Positions 1 to 8,899 of a DNA stretch of 64,000 nt are shown here, one piece after another. The position numbers and the translations under genes were made by a program. Every line of letters begins with the position of its first letter. Position 1 is the first letter of the stretch. Where the stretch lies: positions 5,787 through 69,786 of the forward strand of contig CAYXLW010000007.1 in NCBI GenBank assembly GCA_964466055.1, in the 5' to 3' direction. The notes below the pieces were generated by a model, which worked only from the letters and a program-made list of their open reading frames with translations, searched no databases and was not told the DNA's origin. The DNA is from CAYXLW01 sp964466055. GTDB taxonomy: Bacteria; Patescibacteriota; Gracilibacteria; GCA-2401425.

Positions 1-324
1 GATCTAGGAGAAATTGAAAGAGCTACAATTACTGCATATTCTAAGGGGAGAGGATTCCAAGGAGGAGTAAAAAGATGGAGCTTTAATGTTGCAAGAAAAT
101 CTCATGGAACAAAAGACCCAAGGCATGGTTCTACAATGAATAACTGTATTACTGGGCGATCAAAAAAAGGGAATAAAATGCCAGGACGGATGGGAAATGC
201 TCAAATAACTCTAAGAGATAGAAAGATTATTCTTATAAACACAGAAAAGAATGTGTATGCGGTGAAAGGTCCTATTCCAGGAGCGTTAAATGGATTCATA
301 GTGTTAAAAATAGATAGCAAATAA
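1..324 (+). CDS. rplC: 50S ribosomal protein L3 (C-terminal part, truncated by window edge)
   Basis: Frame 1 is open from the first base, so the true start lies before the window. The visible 107 residues carry the L3 C-terminal signature: GKG-like SKGRGFQGGVKRW, then SHGTKDPRHGST and KKGNKMPGRMGN. L3 binds 23S rRNA near the peptidyl-transferase centre and is an early assembly protein. L4 follows 41 bp downstream, as in the standard S10 operon order. The identity is secure from sequence; only the N-terminus is missing. Confidence 0.96.
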   Translation, partial: DLGEIERATITAYSKGRGFQGGVKRWSFNVARKSHGTKDPRHGSTMNNCITGRSKKGNKMPGRMGNAQITLRDRKIILINTEKNVYAVKGPIPGALNGFIVLKIDSK

Positions 325-365
325 ATGCCTCTTATATTATAAAAATTAATATTTTAATAAAAACA

Positions 366-989
366 GTGAAGATAAAAGTGTACAATCAGGCTGGGGAAGA
401 AGTAGGGTCAAAAGATCTTAATAAAGAGATATTTGAAGCTAAAGTAAATGAGGGGCTTATGCATGAAGCCTTAGTTAGGCAACAAGCAAATGCTCGTTAT
501 AACTTAGCAAAAACAAAAGATCGTTCAGATGTAAGAGGAGGAGGAGCAAAGCCATTCAGACAAAAAGGAACAGGAAGAGCTCGTCAAGGGACTATAAGAG
601 CTCCACAAATGAAAGGAGGAGGTGTTGTTTTTGGTCCGAGTGGAGAACGTAATTTTTCTATGCAAATGCCAAAAAAACAAAGAAGAGCTGCATTATTTTC
701 TGCTTTGACTGTTAAAGCAAAAGAAAAGTCTATATTCGGATTGGAAAAATATGACGAAGAGATAAAAACTAAGACGTTTGCAGGACTTTTGGCAAAACTT
801 CCAGTGGAAAGAAATCTTCTTTTAGTATTATCTGAAAAAAATGAAATAATTGAAAAATCAACTAATAACATTCCAACAGTAAAGACAATCCAAGTACAAT
901 ACCTAAATATTGCTGATCTTATGAAATATAGAAAAGTATGTTTCGTAGGAGATAGTGATAAAAAAATTGAAGAAATTTTCTTAAAATAA
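366..989 (+). CDS. rplD: 50S ribosomal protein L4
   Basis: A 207-residue protein with the L4 core KTKDRSDVRGGGAKPFRQKGTGRARQG at about residues 49-76, the extended loop that lines the exit tunnel. The start is GTG at 366, which gives an N-terminus (MKIKVYNQAGEEVG) typical of L4. No Shine-Dalgarno motif precedes it, only AT-rich sequence. In many bacteria L4 also autoregulates the S10 operon, but nothing in the short upstream gap shows such a leader here. The length is normal for the family. Confidence 0.97.
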   Translation: MKIKVYNQAGEEVGSKDLNKEIFEAKVNEGLMHEALVRQQANARYNLAKTKDRSDVRGGGAKPFRQKGTGRARQGTIRAPQMKGGGVVFGPSGERNFSMQMPKKQRRAALFSALTVKAKEKSIFGLEKYDEEIKTKTFAGLLAKLPVERNLLLVLSEKNEIIEKSTNNIPTVKTIQVQYLNIADLMKYRKVCFVGDSDKKIEEIFLK

Positions 990-998
990 TTATTAAAA

Positions 999-1364
999 AT
1001 GCAAAGCGTTTACACTGTATGTATTCGGCCAGTTGTTACAGAGAAGAGTATGAAAGCTCAAGAAAAAAGACAATATACAGTTATGGTTGATAAAAGTGCC
1101 ACAAAAATAGATATTGCAAATGCATTTTCTGTTATGTACTCGGTAGAAATAGAATCGGTAAATGTTATCCCTGTGAGAAAAAAAACGAGAGCTATAGGAA
1201 AAACCAAAGTATATACAAAGAGAAAGGCTGGGAAAAAAGCGATTGTAACTATTAAAGAAGGTCAAACTTTAGACTTGATGAAAATAGAAGAAGAAAAAAA
1301 GAAGAGAGAAATAAAAAAAGTGGAAAAAAAATCAGAAGAAAAAATATCTAAAACTAAGAAATAA
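999..1364 (+). CDS. rplW: 50S ribosomal protein L23 with lysine-rich tail
   Basis: A 121-residue L23. The N-terminal RPVVTEKSMKAQEKRQYTVMVD and VESVNVIPVRKKTR motifs are diagnostic. L23 sits at the polypeptide exit and docks trigger factor and SRP. The last 25-30 residues are almost only Lys/Glu (EEEKKKREIKKVEKK and on), an extension beyond the usual roughly 95-100 residue protein. The gene begins 9 bp after the L4 stop and ends 9 bp before L2, consistent with co-transcription. Confidence 0.95.
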   Translation: MQSVYTVCIRPVVTEKSMKAQEKRQYTVMVDKSATKIDIANAFSVMYSVEIESVNVIPVRKKTRAIGKTKVYTKRKAGKKAIVTIKEGQTLDLMKIEEEKKKREIKKVEKKSEEKISKTKK

Positions 1365-1373
1365 TTCTCAAAG

Positions 1374-2219
1374 ATGCCAATAAAAAAATATAAACCGACA
1401 ACGGCGGGTAGAAGAAATTATTCAGTAAATGCATTTACAGAGTTGACTGGTGATGATCCAGAAAAATCACTTCTTGTTACTTTAAATAAAACAGGAGGAA
1501 GGAATAATATAGGTCGTATTACAATGCGTCACATAGGAGGAGGACATAAAAGAAAATATAGAATTATTGATTTTAAAAGACTTGATAGAGTTGGCATAAA
1601 GGGAATAGTTAAAACAGTTGAATATGATCCAAATAGAACTGCATTTATTGCATTGATTCAGTATTCAGATGGAGAAAAAAGATATATATTAGCTCCTCAG
1701 GGAATAAAAGTTGATGATGAAATCCATACAGGTGAAAAAACTCCAGTAAAACCAGGCAATAGAATGAAATTGAAAAATATCCCTACAACATACAATATTT
1801 TTAATATTGAAACTTTTCCAGGGAAAGGAGGGCAGCTTGTAAGAACAGCAGGTACAAGTGCAACACTAGTTTCTTTAGATGGAGAGATGGCTCAAATAAA
1901 AATGCCTTCAGGGGAAATTAGAAATGTTAGCAAAGATGCTTATGCAACAATAGGAATTGTTTCTAATCCAGATCATTCTCTTGTAAGAATTGGTAAAGCA
2001 GGAAGAAGCAGATGGTTAGGACGAAGACCTCATGTACTTGGTAAATCTATGAATGCAGTAGATCATCCACATGGAGGAGGGGAAGGACATGCTCCAATTG
2101 GGCTTAAAGCTCCTAAAACACCATGGGGAGCATATGCGCTCGGTGTTAAAACTAGAAAGAAAAATAAATGGACAAATAATATGATAGCATCTAGTCGTCA
2201 TAAAAAGAAGAATAAATAA
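1374..2219 (+). CDS. rplB: 50S ribosomal protein L2
   Basis: A 281-residue, full-length L2. It begins MPIKKYKPTTAGRRNYSV and contains GGGHKRKYRIIDFKR, the KAGRSRWLGRRPHVLG motif and the C-terminal MNAVDHPHGGGEGHAPIG, including the His region implicated in peptidyl-transferase assembly. It is the largest and most conserved protein of this cluster. It lies between L23 and S19 in the standard order. An 80-bp AT-rich gap separates it from S19, wider than the other gaps in the operon. Confidence 0.98.
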   Translation: MPIKKYKPTTAGRRNYSVNAFTELTGDDPEKSLLVTLNKTGGRNNIGRITMRHIGGGHKRKYRIIDFKRLDRVGIKGIVKTVEYDPNRTAFIALIQYSDGEKRYILAPQGIKVDDEIHTGEKTPVKPGNRMKLKNIPTTYNIFNIETFPGKGGQLVRTAGTSATLVSLDGEMAQIKMPSGEIRNVSKDAYATIGIVSNPDHSLVRIGKAGRSRWLGRRPHVLGKSMNAVDHPHGGGEGHAPIGLKAPKTPWGAYALGVKTRKKNKWTNNMIASSRHKKKNK

Positions 2220-2298
2220 GTATTTTCTGTGTGTATAAACCAATATTTAGTAATTAAAATAATAAAACTTAAAATTTACTTATATTTAACCAATTAGT

Positions 2299-2565
2299 AT
2301 GTCAAGAAGTTCAAAGAAAGGGCATTATGTTGATCCAAGAATTGTAATAAAGGTTCAAAAGCTTGGAGATCAAAAGAAAATAATAAAAACGTGGTCAAGA
2401 GCATGTACAATTTCTCCTATTTTTGTTGGTATAACTTTTGCGGTACATAATGGAAAAGTTTTTACTCCAGTTTTTGTTTCAGAAAACATGGTGGGACATA
2501 AACTTGGAGAATTTTCCCCTACTAGAAAGTTTAGAGGACATGGAGGTAAGTTAGCAAAAAAGTAA
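2299..2565 (+). CDS. rpsS: 30S ribosomal protein S19
   Basis: An 88-residue protein with the classical S19 features: N-terminal MSRSSKKGHYVD, TWSRACTISPIFVGITFAVHNGKVF and C-terminal KLGEFSPTRKFRGHGG. S19 binds the head of the small subunit with S13. The length is normal. The start is ATG at 2299 after an AT-only leader without a Shine-Dalgarno motif. L22 follows 27 bp later. Confidence 0.97.
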   Translation: MSRSSKKGHYVDPRIVIKVQKLGDQKKIIKTWSRACTISPIFVGITFAVHNGKVFTPVFVSENMVGHKLGEFSPTRKFRGHGGKLAKK

Positions 2566-2592
2566 ACAATAAAATCATAAGATTATTTAATA

Positions 2593-2988
2593 ATGAAAGC
2601 ATTTCTTAAGCAAGTTCGGATATCACCAAAAAAAGTAAATCTTATTGCTGAAATTATTCGCAATCAGAAAGCTTTAGAAGGTCTTGAAGTTCTAAAGTAT
2701 ATGCCTAAAAAGGCGGCTCAAATTATTTATAAAGTACTTGAATCAGCAGTGGCAAATGCTGAGAATAATTTTGGGCAAAATAAAGATGATCTTTATATAT
2801 CAGAGGTATTGGTTTCTGGAGGAGTTACATATAAAAGGGGACAATCACATTCTAAGGGAAGAGTTACTCCGTTACTTAAAAGAACATCTAATATTAAAGT
2901 TGAGCTTGAAGTGAAAGGCGGTGATAAAGATATAACTAAAAATAAAGAAAAAAACGTAAAAACAAAAAAAGTATCTAAAGAATCATAA
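2593..2988 (+). CDS. rplV: 50S ribosomal protein L22
   Basis: A 131-residue L22. It shows the conserved RISPKKVNLIAEIIRNQ start, a long central helix with AVANAENNFGQN, and a beta-hairpin stretch ending SKGRVTPLLKRTSNIKVELE that reaches into the exit tunnel. About 20 Lys-rich residues extend the C-terminus beyond the usual 110. It lies in the usual position between S19 and S3. Confidence 0.96.
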   Translation: MKAFLKQVRISPKKVNLIAEIIRNQKALEGLEVLKYMPKKAAQIIYKVLESAVANAENNFGQNKDDLYISEVLVSGGVTYKRGQSHSKGRVTPLLKRTSNIKVELEVKGGDKDITKNKEKNVKTKKVSKES

Positions 2989-3014
2989 TTAAACTAAATA
3001 TTTAAAAATTATTT

Positions 3015-3683
3015 ATGGGACATAAAGTTCATCCTAAATCGCTAAGACTGAAATTTGTTAACACAACGTGGGATTCTTCATGGTTCACAAGTAAGAAAAA
3101 TTATGCAGGATATGTTGTTCAAGATTTTGAAATTCGAGAAGAGCTTATAAAAAAATTTAAAGGAGCGGGGATATCAAAAATTGAAATTGGAAGAAATTCA
3201 AGAAAGATAATGGTTACTATGTTTACAGCGAAGCCAGGACTTGTTATTGGAAGACAAGGTGGGCAAGTAGATGATCTAACAAAAGAGCTTTCTAAAAAAT
3301 ATGGAGAGATGGAAATTAATGTTAGAGAAATAAAAAAACCAGAACTTAATGCTGCAATTATTGCAGATGATATTGCTAGACAAGTAGAAAAGAGAGTTGC
3401 TTACAGAAGGGCTGCGAAACAAGCTATACAAAAAGCTATGCAATCTGGAGCTAAAGGGATAAAAGTGAGATTAGGAGGAAGATTGAATGGTGTTGATATT
3501 GCTAGATCAGAGACTTTTAAAGAGGGGAATATTCCTCTTCATACTTTAAGATCAGTTATTGATTATTCAGAAGAGAGATCTAATACTATATATGGGGTTA
3601 TTGGTATAAAAGTTTGGGTTTATACTGGAGAGTCTTTTAAGAAACAAAAGAATAAAGCTGAAGAGATGCCGATAGTTGCTTAG
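3015..3683 (+). CDS. rpsC: 30S ribosomal protein S3
   Basis: A 222-residue S3. It opens MGHKVHPKSLRLKFVNTTWDSSWF, has the KH-domain KPGLVIGRQGGQVDDL and the C-terminal domain with GVKVWVYTGE-like GIKVWVYTGESFKKQ. S3 lines the mRNA entry channel. In most bacteria L16, L29 and S17 follow directly. Here the cluster ends and the next gene is convergent 22 bp away, so the operon has been broken or rearranged at this point. Confidence 0.97.
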   Translation: MGHKVHPKSLRLKFVNTTWDSSWFTSKKNYAGYVVQDFEIREELIKKFKGAGISKIEIGRNSRKIMVTMFTAKPGLVIGRQGGQVDDLTKELSKKYGEMEINVREIKKPELNAAIIADDIARQVEKRVAYRRAAKQAIQKAMQSGAKGIKVRLGGRLNGVDIARSETFKEGNIPLHTLRSVIDYSEERSNTIYGVIGIKVWVYTGESFKKQKNKAEEMPIVA

Positions 3684-3705
3684 TATAATTTTTTATTGGG
3701 TTAAT

Positions 3706-5370
3706 TTAATATACTTCTTTCAAATAACACTCTTCACACAAAATCTTCTCTGGTCTTTCTGGAGAATAAGTTGTTTGTATTTCTTTAGTGCATTTGTCAC
3801 AACTTCTAGACCATAATTTTCTTGGATTTCTAAGTGACATTCTGTCTTTATGTCTTTGATCTGGATGTCTTCTTGGTATTGGTAAATTATGATCTCTGTA
3901 AAACTTTAATTCTTGTGGGATTATTTTGTATGGTTTATTTGTAACTTCACATCTTATTGCCCAGTTTAAAATATCATCTGGAATATCTTTTATATCATCT
4001 GGTAATTTGCTTGCTGGAATTATTTTATCTACCTTTGGAATTGGAGATTCATAATCTGACCATTTAAATCCTTTTTTTAATGCCTCTTCTTTTGTTAGAG
4101 GATAGTACTCATTTGCAACAGTTTCATTGTATCCAAATGGAGACAATCCAGAAGGAAAGAATTCACACCACTCTCCTGTTTTTTTCATATGTTCTAATAT
4201 TTTTCCAGCAAGTTTTTCATATTCTAGCTTTGAATACTGTCTATTGAAAATAATATATTCCCCCTTTTTAATTCCAGTACAAGCAAATAAATTATTACTA
4301 TTAAAACATAAACTTACATAATATGCATTTTTTACATACCATACCAAATTACCTCCTATAACCTGATAATTCTTTTCTAAGTTAGCTGAATTATATTGCA
4401 ACTCACAATTATCTCCCACGCAAACATCATGGCAATCTTTATGATTCTCGCCTATAACAAAATCTTTACAATCTTCTGAATTTTTTAATGTAAAACAATT
4501 TTCACAATTCTTGCAATTAATAAGATTATCACCTGTTGAATTTATAGAATTAATAATATTATTAGATTTATATGGACTTATATTTTTTAACTTCCGAAAT
4601 TCATTACTTGCAACTGCAATATTATTTTGTAGTTTATTAATTTTTTCAAAATATTCTTCACTACTATACTTTTTATTATAAATATAATATTGCTTATTTT
4701 TCAAATTAATACATCCAAAACAATCATGACAACCAATGCAATATTCACATAAAGTTAAATTGCTTGAATTTTGACAATGAATACAATATAAAGAATTATA
4801 TAAACTTGATGACTCTGAACATTCATAGCAAAGCTCGCATTTATATAGATCAAAACAATCTAAAATGTTATTTGAATAAAAAATACGATAACTATGATAA
4901 CAATCTTCACTACCTAATGTGCCTACACACATATAGCAATTTTTATTTTCAGCTGAATAATTAGTATACGCACAATTATCACTTTTTGTATTTTGTATAG
5001 CTGGTTTTGGCACTTTCAAATTAAGTTCATTATATTGCTCAAAAAAGTTTCGAGAAAAATCAAAACCTATGCCATATTTCAATGGATCATATTTATCACT
5101 CCACCAGCATTCTTGGCAATAAACTATATAATTACTATCCTCATGATATAAAGAAACAATTCTCTTATTACATAAATCACACTTTCTTTTATACAGTGTT
5201 CTTTCATTTCTAAAACTAAATTTTTGTTGTTGTCTGCAAGGAAGGCATAAGGTTGGTTCTGGTATGTGATATTTTATTCCATTAAAAACTGGGGATACTT
5301 TATCGTAAAAATCTAAATCATTTTTTGTGATTTTAAATTCTATCCCACATTTTTTACAGTTTTTTTCCAT
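3706..5370 (-). CDS. Cys-rich multi-zinc-ribbon protein, paralogue 1
   Basis: A protein of about 554 residues of unknown function, full of Cys pairs. It has an N-terminal CKKCGIEF ribbon, TLCLPCRQQ, YKRKCDLCNKR and a C-terminal CDKCTKEIQ...ILCEECYLKEVY ribbon. The middle repeats short blocks such as NCENCFTLKNSEDC and CIGCHDCFGCINLKN. I chose the start at 5370 because MEKNCKKC aligns with the starts of the two neighbouring paralogues; five more residues are possible upstream. All Cys motifs suggest metal binding. Similar proteins recur in CPR genomes (recollection, not searched). No enzymatic motif is visible. First of three tandem copies; nearest to rpsC and convergent with it. Confidence 0.8.
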   Translation of the reverse strand: MEKNCKKCGIEFKITKNDLDFYDKVSPVFNGIKYHIPEPTLCLPCRQQQKFSFRNERTLYKRKCDLCNKRIVSLYHEDSNYIVYCQECWWSDKYDPLKYGIGFDFSRNFFEQYNELNLKVPKPAIQNTKSDNCAYTNYSAENKNCYMCVGTLGSEDCYHSYRIFYSNNILDCFDLYKCELCYECSESSSLYNSLYCIHCQNSSNLTLCEYCIGCHDCFGCINLKNKQYYIYNKKYSSEEYFEKINKLQNNIAVASNEFRKLKNISPYKSNNIINSINSTGDNLINCKNCENCFTLKNSEDCKDFVIGENHKDCHDVCVGDNCELQYNSANLEKNYQVIGGNLVWYVKNAYYVSLCFNSNNLFACTGIKKGEYIIFNRQYSKLEYEKLAGKILEHMKKTGEWCEFFPSGLSPFGYNETVANEYYPLTKEEALKKGFKWSDYESPIPKVDKIIPASKLPDDIKDIPDDILNWAIRCEVTNKPYKIIPQELKFYRDHNLPIPRRHPDQRHKDRMSLRNPRKLWSRSCDKCTKEIQTTYSPERPEKILCEECYLKEVY

Positions 5371-5383
5371 AAGTTGGAAACTC

Positions 5384-5414
5384 AACTCCGTGAGCTGTTA
5401 CGACTCACGGGGTT
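5384..5414. repeat. 11-bp-stem hairpin between Cys-rich paralogues 1 and 2
   Basis: AACTCCGTGAG at 5384-5394 pairs with CTCACGGGGTT at 5404-5414 (one G-T pair) around a 9-nt loop. It lies just upstream of the start of paralogue 1 and after the stop of paralogue 2. No T-run follows on the coding strand, so it does not look like a standard terminator; a leader hairpin or REP-like remnant is possible. Confidence 0.5.
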
Positions 5415-5425
5415 AGATTATTAAA

Positions 5426-7078
5426 TTAATATACTTCTTTTAAATAACATTCCTCACATAAAACTTTTTCTGGATAATCTTTAGAATATGAAGTATGAAT
5501 TTCCTTATTACAATTACTACAATTACGTAATAAAAGTCTATAAGGATTACGTCTTCTATCTCTAAGTCGCATTCTCATTTCAGGAGAAATTCTTGGAATA
5601 GGTAAATTATGTTTACGGTAAAAATCCAATTCTTGTGGAATAAGTTTAAAAGGTCTTCCTGTTTTTTCACATTTTATCGCCCAATTTAAAACATCATCAG
5701 GCGTATCTTTAATATTATCTGGTAATTGATTGGAATCTATTATTTTATCTACCTTTGGAATTGGAGCAATATAATCTGACCATTTAAATCCTCTCTTTAA
5801 TGCCTCCTCTTTTGTTAATGGGAAATATTCATTCGCTACTGTTTCATTATATGCAAATGTTGAGAAATTATTTGGGATTTTTCCCCATTCTTCATTTTTT
5901 CTCATATGTTCAATAATTTTTGGAACTAATTCTTCATATTCTTCTTTTGTGTACTGTTTGTTCAAAATACAATATTTTTTATGCTTTAACCCTATACACC
6001 CAAAACAATTATGACAAGAAGCACAACTATCACAGTAATAAAGATTGCTAGAAAACCAAACATAATAACTAAAGACAATATTTGTACATCCTCTAACCAC
6101 ACATGAATAATATACTATTTCAGATGCTGTCCACCCTATTGCGTAACTATTATAAATATCCTTAGAATCACTAAGTGATGCACTATAATAACAATCTTCA
6201 CAGTTCAATCCTTGAAAAATATAAAAGCTATTACGGCAGTTTGTCATACTATCACCTTCAACATTCTCACAGTTTAAATTGTGAACAAATCTATGAGAAG
6301 TATTTTCCCATATTTCTTTAAATTTTTGTAGATTTTTGTTCCAAGTTTTGTATGAGCCATTTAACATTTTATTTTTTATTTCCTCATATTCCTCTTTTGT
6401 TACTTTTTTATTAAAAACATGATAACTTTTTTGATATAAATTGGTACATCCTATACAGTGATCACATGATTTTAATTGGTATGAAAAATAACAATCATTG
6501 CAATTATTACATTCTTGAGTAAAGACACAGCTAAAACATTTTTCGCAATTCACACAGTCATAGCAAAGTTCAGATAAAATTGTTGATGAACAATCAATTA
6601 GGTCATTACTGTCTACTACCCAATAAGAATAATGACAATCCTCCACTTTATGTGTTAAAGAACAAAGATAGCAATTTTTAGACACACGCATATGACTGTT
6701 ATAATCACAGTTTTCTGAATGAAAAATAGATGTTCCTTCTCTAGGAACTTTGTTGCGTATTTCAATAAATTGATCAAAAAAACTTTTACTAAAATCAAAA
6801 GCTTTTCCAAAGTCTAATCCATCCCAAGTATCTCCCCACCAAATATCATTTTTATACACAGGAAAAGGAACATTAATATTATAAGCACTTATAATTTCTT
6901 CTCCGGTTGTATCACATTTCCTTTTATAAAGTCTTCTCTCATTTCTAAGTGACATAACCTGCCTTAGTATATCTTCAGGACAGAAATCGGGGACAGGAAC
7001 TCCTATTCTTTCATAAAATTTAAAATCTTTCTCTGTAAGGGAGAATTGTTTATTGCACTGGTTACATGTTTTTTGCAT
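5426..7078 (-). CDS. Cys-rich multi-zinc-ribbon protein, paralogue 2
   Basis: About 550 residues, similar in layout to both neighbours: N-terminal MQKTCNQCNKQF, SLRNERRLYKRKCDTTGEE, the WWGDTWDGLDFGKAFDFSKSFF region, a Cys-repeat middle (ELCYDCVNCEKCFSC, CNNCNDCYFSYQLKSC), GCIGLKHKKYCILNKQYTKEEYEEL, then NWAIKCEKTGRPFKLIPQEL and the terminal CSNCNKEIH...LCEECYLKEVY ribbon. The start at 7078 is set by alignment to MQKNCKKC of paralogue 3. Function is unknown. The repeated Cys blocks could form a metal-studded solenoid (inference). Confidence 0.8.
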   Translation of the reverse strand: MQKTCNQCNKQFSLTEKDFKFYERIGVPVPDFCPEDILRQVMSLRNERRLYKRKCDTTGEEIISAYNINVPFPVYKNDIWWGDTWDGLDFGKAFDFSKSFFDQFIEIRNKVPREGTSIFHSENCDYNSHMRVSKNCYLCSLTHKVEDCHYSYWVVDSNDLIDCSSTILSELCYDCVNCEKCFSCVFTQECNNCNDCYFSYQLKSCDHCIGCTNLYQKSYHVFNKKVTKEEYEEIKNKMLNGSYKTWNKNLQKFKEIWENTSHRFVHNLNCENVEGDSMTNCRNSFYIFQGLNCEDCYYSASLSDSKDIYNSYAIGWTASEIVYYSCVVRGCTNIVFSYYVWFSSNLYYCDSCASCHNCFGCIGLKHKKYCILNKQYTKEEYEELVPKIIEHMRKNEEWGKIPNNFSTFAYNETVANEYFPLTKEEALKRGFKWSDYIAPIPKVDKIIDSNQLPDNIKDTPDDVLNWAIKCEKTGRPFKLIPQELDFYRKHNLPIPRISPEMRMRLRDRRRNPYRLLLRNCSNCNKEIHTSYSKDYPEKVLCEECYLKEVY

Positions 7079-7123
7079 AAAATAAATATTAATTAATATC
7101 AAATACATTAAATTTATTCATTT

Positions 7124-8842
7124 CTAGTAGTTTTTTTTCAAATAGCAACTCTCGCACAAAATCATTTCAGGGCGATTAGGAGTATATTTTGTTTGTACTA
7201 TTGTATTACATTCTTGACAATTTCTTTCCCACAATTTTATAGAATTCCTTTTTATCATTCTTTTTTCATATCTTATATCCGGATGATAATGAGGAATTGG
7301 CAAATGCATCTTTCTATAAAACTCCAATTCTTGTAATTGAATTATATATGGTCTTTTTGTTTTCTCACATCTTATTGCCCAGTTTAATATATCATTCGGA
7401 ATGTCTGATATTTTATAGGGAAGCTTTTCTGAAGAAACTATTTTTTCTACATTAGGAACTGGCGATTTATAATCTGACCAATTTAATTTTTGTAAAGATA
7501 TACAATTGTGCATCTCTATGTTTTTCTTTGTTAAAGGGAAATACTCATTTGCTATTGTTTCATTATATCCAAATGGAGACATTGATGATGGGAAAAATTC
7601 TGCCCACTCAGGTTCTCCAGTTGTTAATGAAGAATTAGAGGGGGTTCTCATATGCCCAATAATTTTTGATACTAATTCTTCATATTCTTCTTTCGTATAC
7701 TGCTTATTTAAAATGCAATATTGACTATTTTTTAAACCAACACATCCAAAACAATTTTTTAAATTTGAAGTAGTTTCACAATAATAGCAATTTAAAAGAT
7801 CAATTGAATTAAAACAAAAATGACAATTATAAAGTTTATGGCAAGAACTTGTTTCATATGTTAATTCACTCATATCTGGCTTCGAACAATCATATGCATC
7901 TTTCGTATTATATGCTATAAAAAGATATTTCCCATCTTCACAATTTATTACTGAAAATGACTCATGGATATTTTTGGAATTAAAAATTTCATCTCCAGTA
8001 CAATTCGCTGAATTTATAATAGTATTAGCTCTATGAAATGATTTTAACTTAAGTTTTTCAAAGTCTTCGGAAATTTTATTTTTAAAGTTTTCATTATTAA
8101 GAATTTTCCCCCATATATCTTCTATTTCTTTTTTTGTTACTTTTTCATTTAAAAAATAATTTTCTTTATGTCTTAAACTTGTACAAGCAATTGAATTTTT
8201 AACATTTTCACAATCAAATAAAAGCATTGAATCCTGACAATTTTTAACATTTTCTGACCATAAAATCCTGAAACAATTTTGCCCATTTATAACTTCGTAA
8301 CATAATTCAGAATTTGATACTAAGAGAGAATCAACTGTATCATAAGCACTTCTTAAGTCTAAAGAATATAAGCATCTTTCCGAATCAAGTGATGATCTTA
8401 CAAAATAGCAGTTTTTAGAATCTGCTATATTAAAATTCCAATCACAGTTTTCACAATTATGAACAATATTACTCCATCTAGGTGCTACTTTGCCTAATTC
8501 TAAATATTGCTCAAAAAATGATTTTGAGAAATCAAAGTCTCTTCCATATTCTTTTGCATCTATTTCATCGGAGAACCATCTTTCCCTAGAAACTATATTT
8601 AAATCTTTGTCAGGAGAAAATGGTGATATTAAATCTTTTCCTGTAGTTTTATCTTTTCTTTTATATAAATTTTGAACATTTATAAATGACAATCTTCTTT
8701 GTTGTCGACAATTAGGACAAAGTGTAGGAGATGGTATTTGATATTTTATACCATTAAAAACTGGTGAAATTTTATCATAAAAATCTAAATCATTTTTGGT
8801 GATTTCAAAGTTTATCCAACATTTTTTACAGTTTTTTTGCAT
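7124..8842 (-). CDS. Cys-rich multi-zinc-ribbon protein, paralogue 3 (Cys-depleted middle)
   Basis: 572 residues. The two ends match the other paralogues (MQKNCKKCWINF...TLCPNCRQQRRLSF at the start; CQECNTIVQTKYTPNRPEMILCESCYLKKNY at the end). The middle keeps the same repeat rhythm but many Cys are replaced, for example SKNCYFVRSSLDSERCLYSLDLRSAYDTV. This implies that the fold does not need metal in every repeat, or that this copy is diverging. It heads the tandem trio; gaps of 45-55 bp between the genes suggest one transcript. Function unknown. Confidence 0.8.
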   Translation of the reverse strand: MQKNCKKCWINFEITKNDLDFYDKISPVFNGIKYQIPSPTLCPNCRQQRRLSFINVQNLYKRKDKTTGKDLISPFSPDKDLNIVSRERWFSDEIDAKEYGRDFDFSKSFFEQYLELGKVAPRWSNIVHNCENCDWNFNIADSKNCYFVRSSLDSERCLYSLDLRSAYDTVDSLLVSNSELCYEVINGQNCFRILWSENVKNCQDSMLLFDCENVKNSIACTSLRHKENYFLNEKVTKKEIEDIWGKILNNENFKNKISEDFEKLKLKSFHRANTIINSANCTGDEIFNSKNIHESFSVINCEDGKYLFIAYNTKDAYDCSKPDMSELTYETSSCHKLYNCHFCFNSIDLLNCYYCETTSNLKNCFGCVGLKNSQYCILNKQYTKEEYEELVSKIIGHMRTPSNSSLTTGEPEWAEFFPSSMSPFGYNETIANEYFPLTKKNIEMHNCISLQKLNWSDYKSPVPNVEKIVSSEKLPYKISDIPNDILNWAIRCEKTKRPYIIQLQELEFYRKMHLPIPHYHPDIRYEKRMIKRNSIKLWERNCQECNTIVQTKYTPNRPEMILCESCYLKKNY

Positions 8843-8899
8843 AAAAAAATTTAAGATTAAAATAAATTGGGTACAATGACTCAGGGTGTTAAATCATTA

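Noticed and set aside
4127..4964. Small plus-strand frames inside the Cys-rich genes
   Set aside because: They lie antisense within well-supported long genes and show no independent protein features.
5384..5414. Terminator between Cys-rich paralogues
   Set aside because: The stem is good but no T-run follows on the coding strand, so it is listed only as a hairpin.
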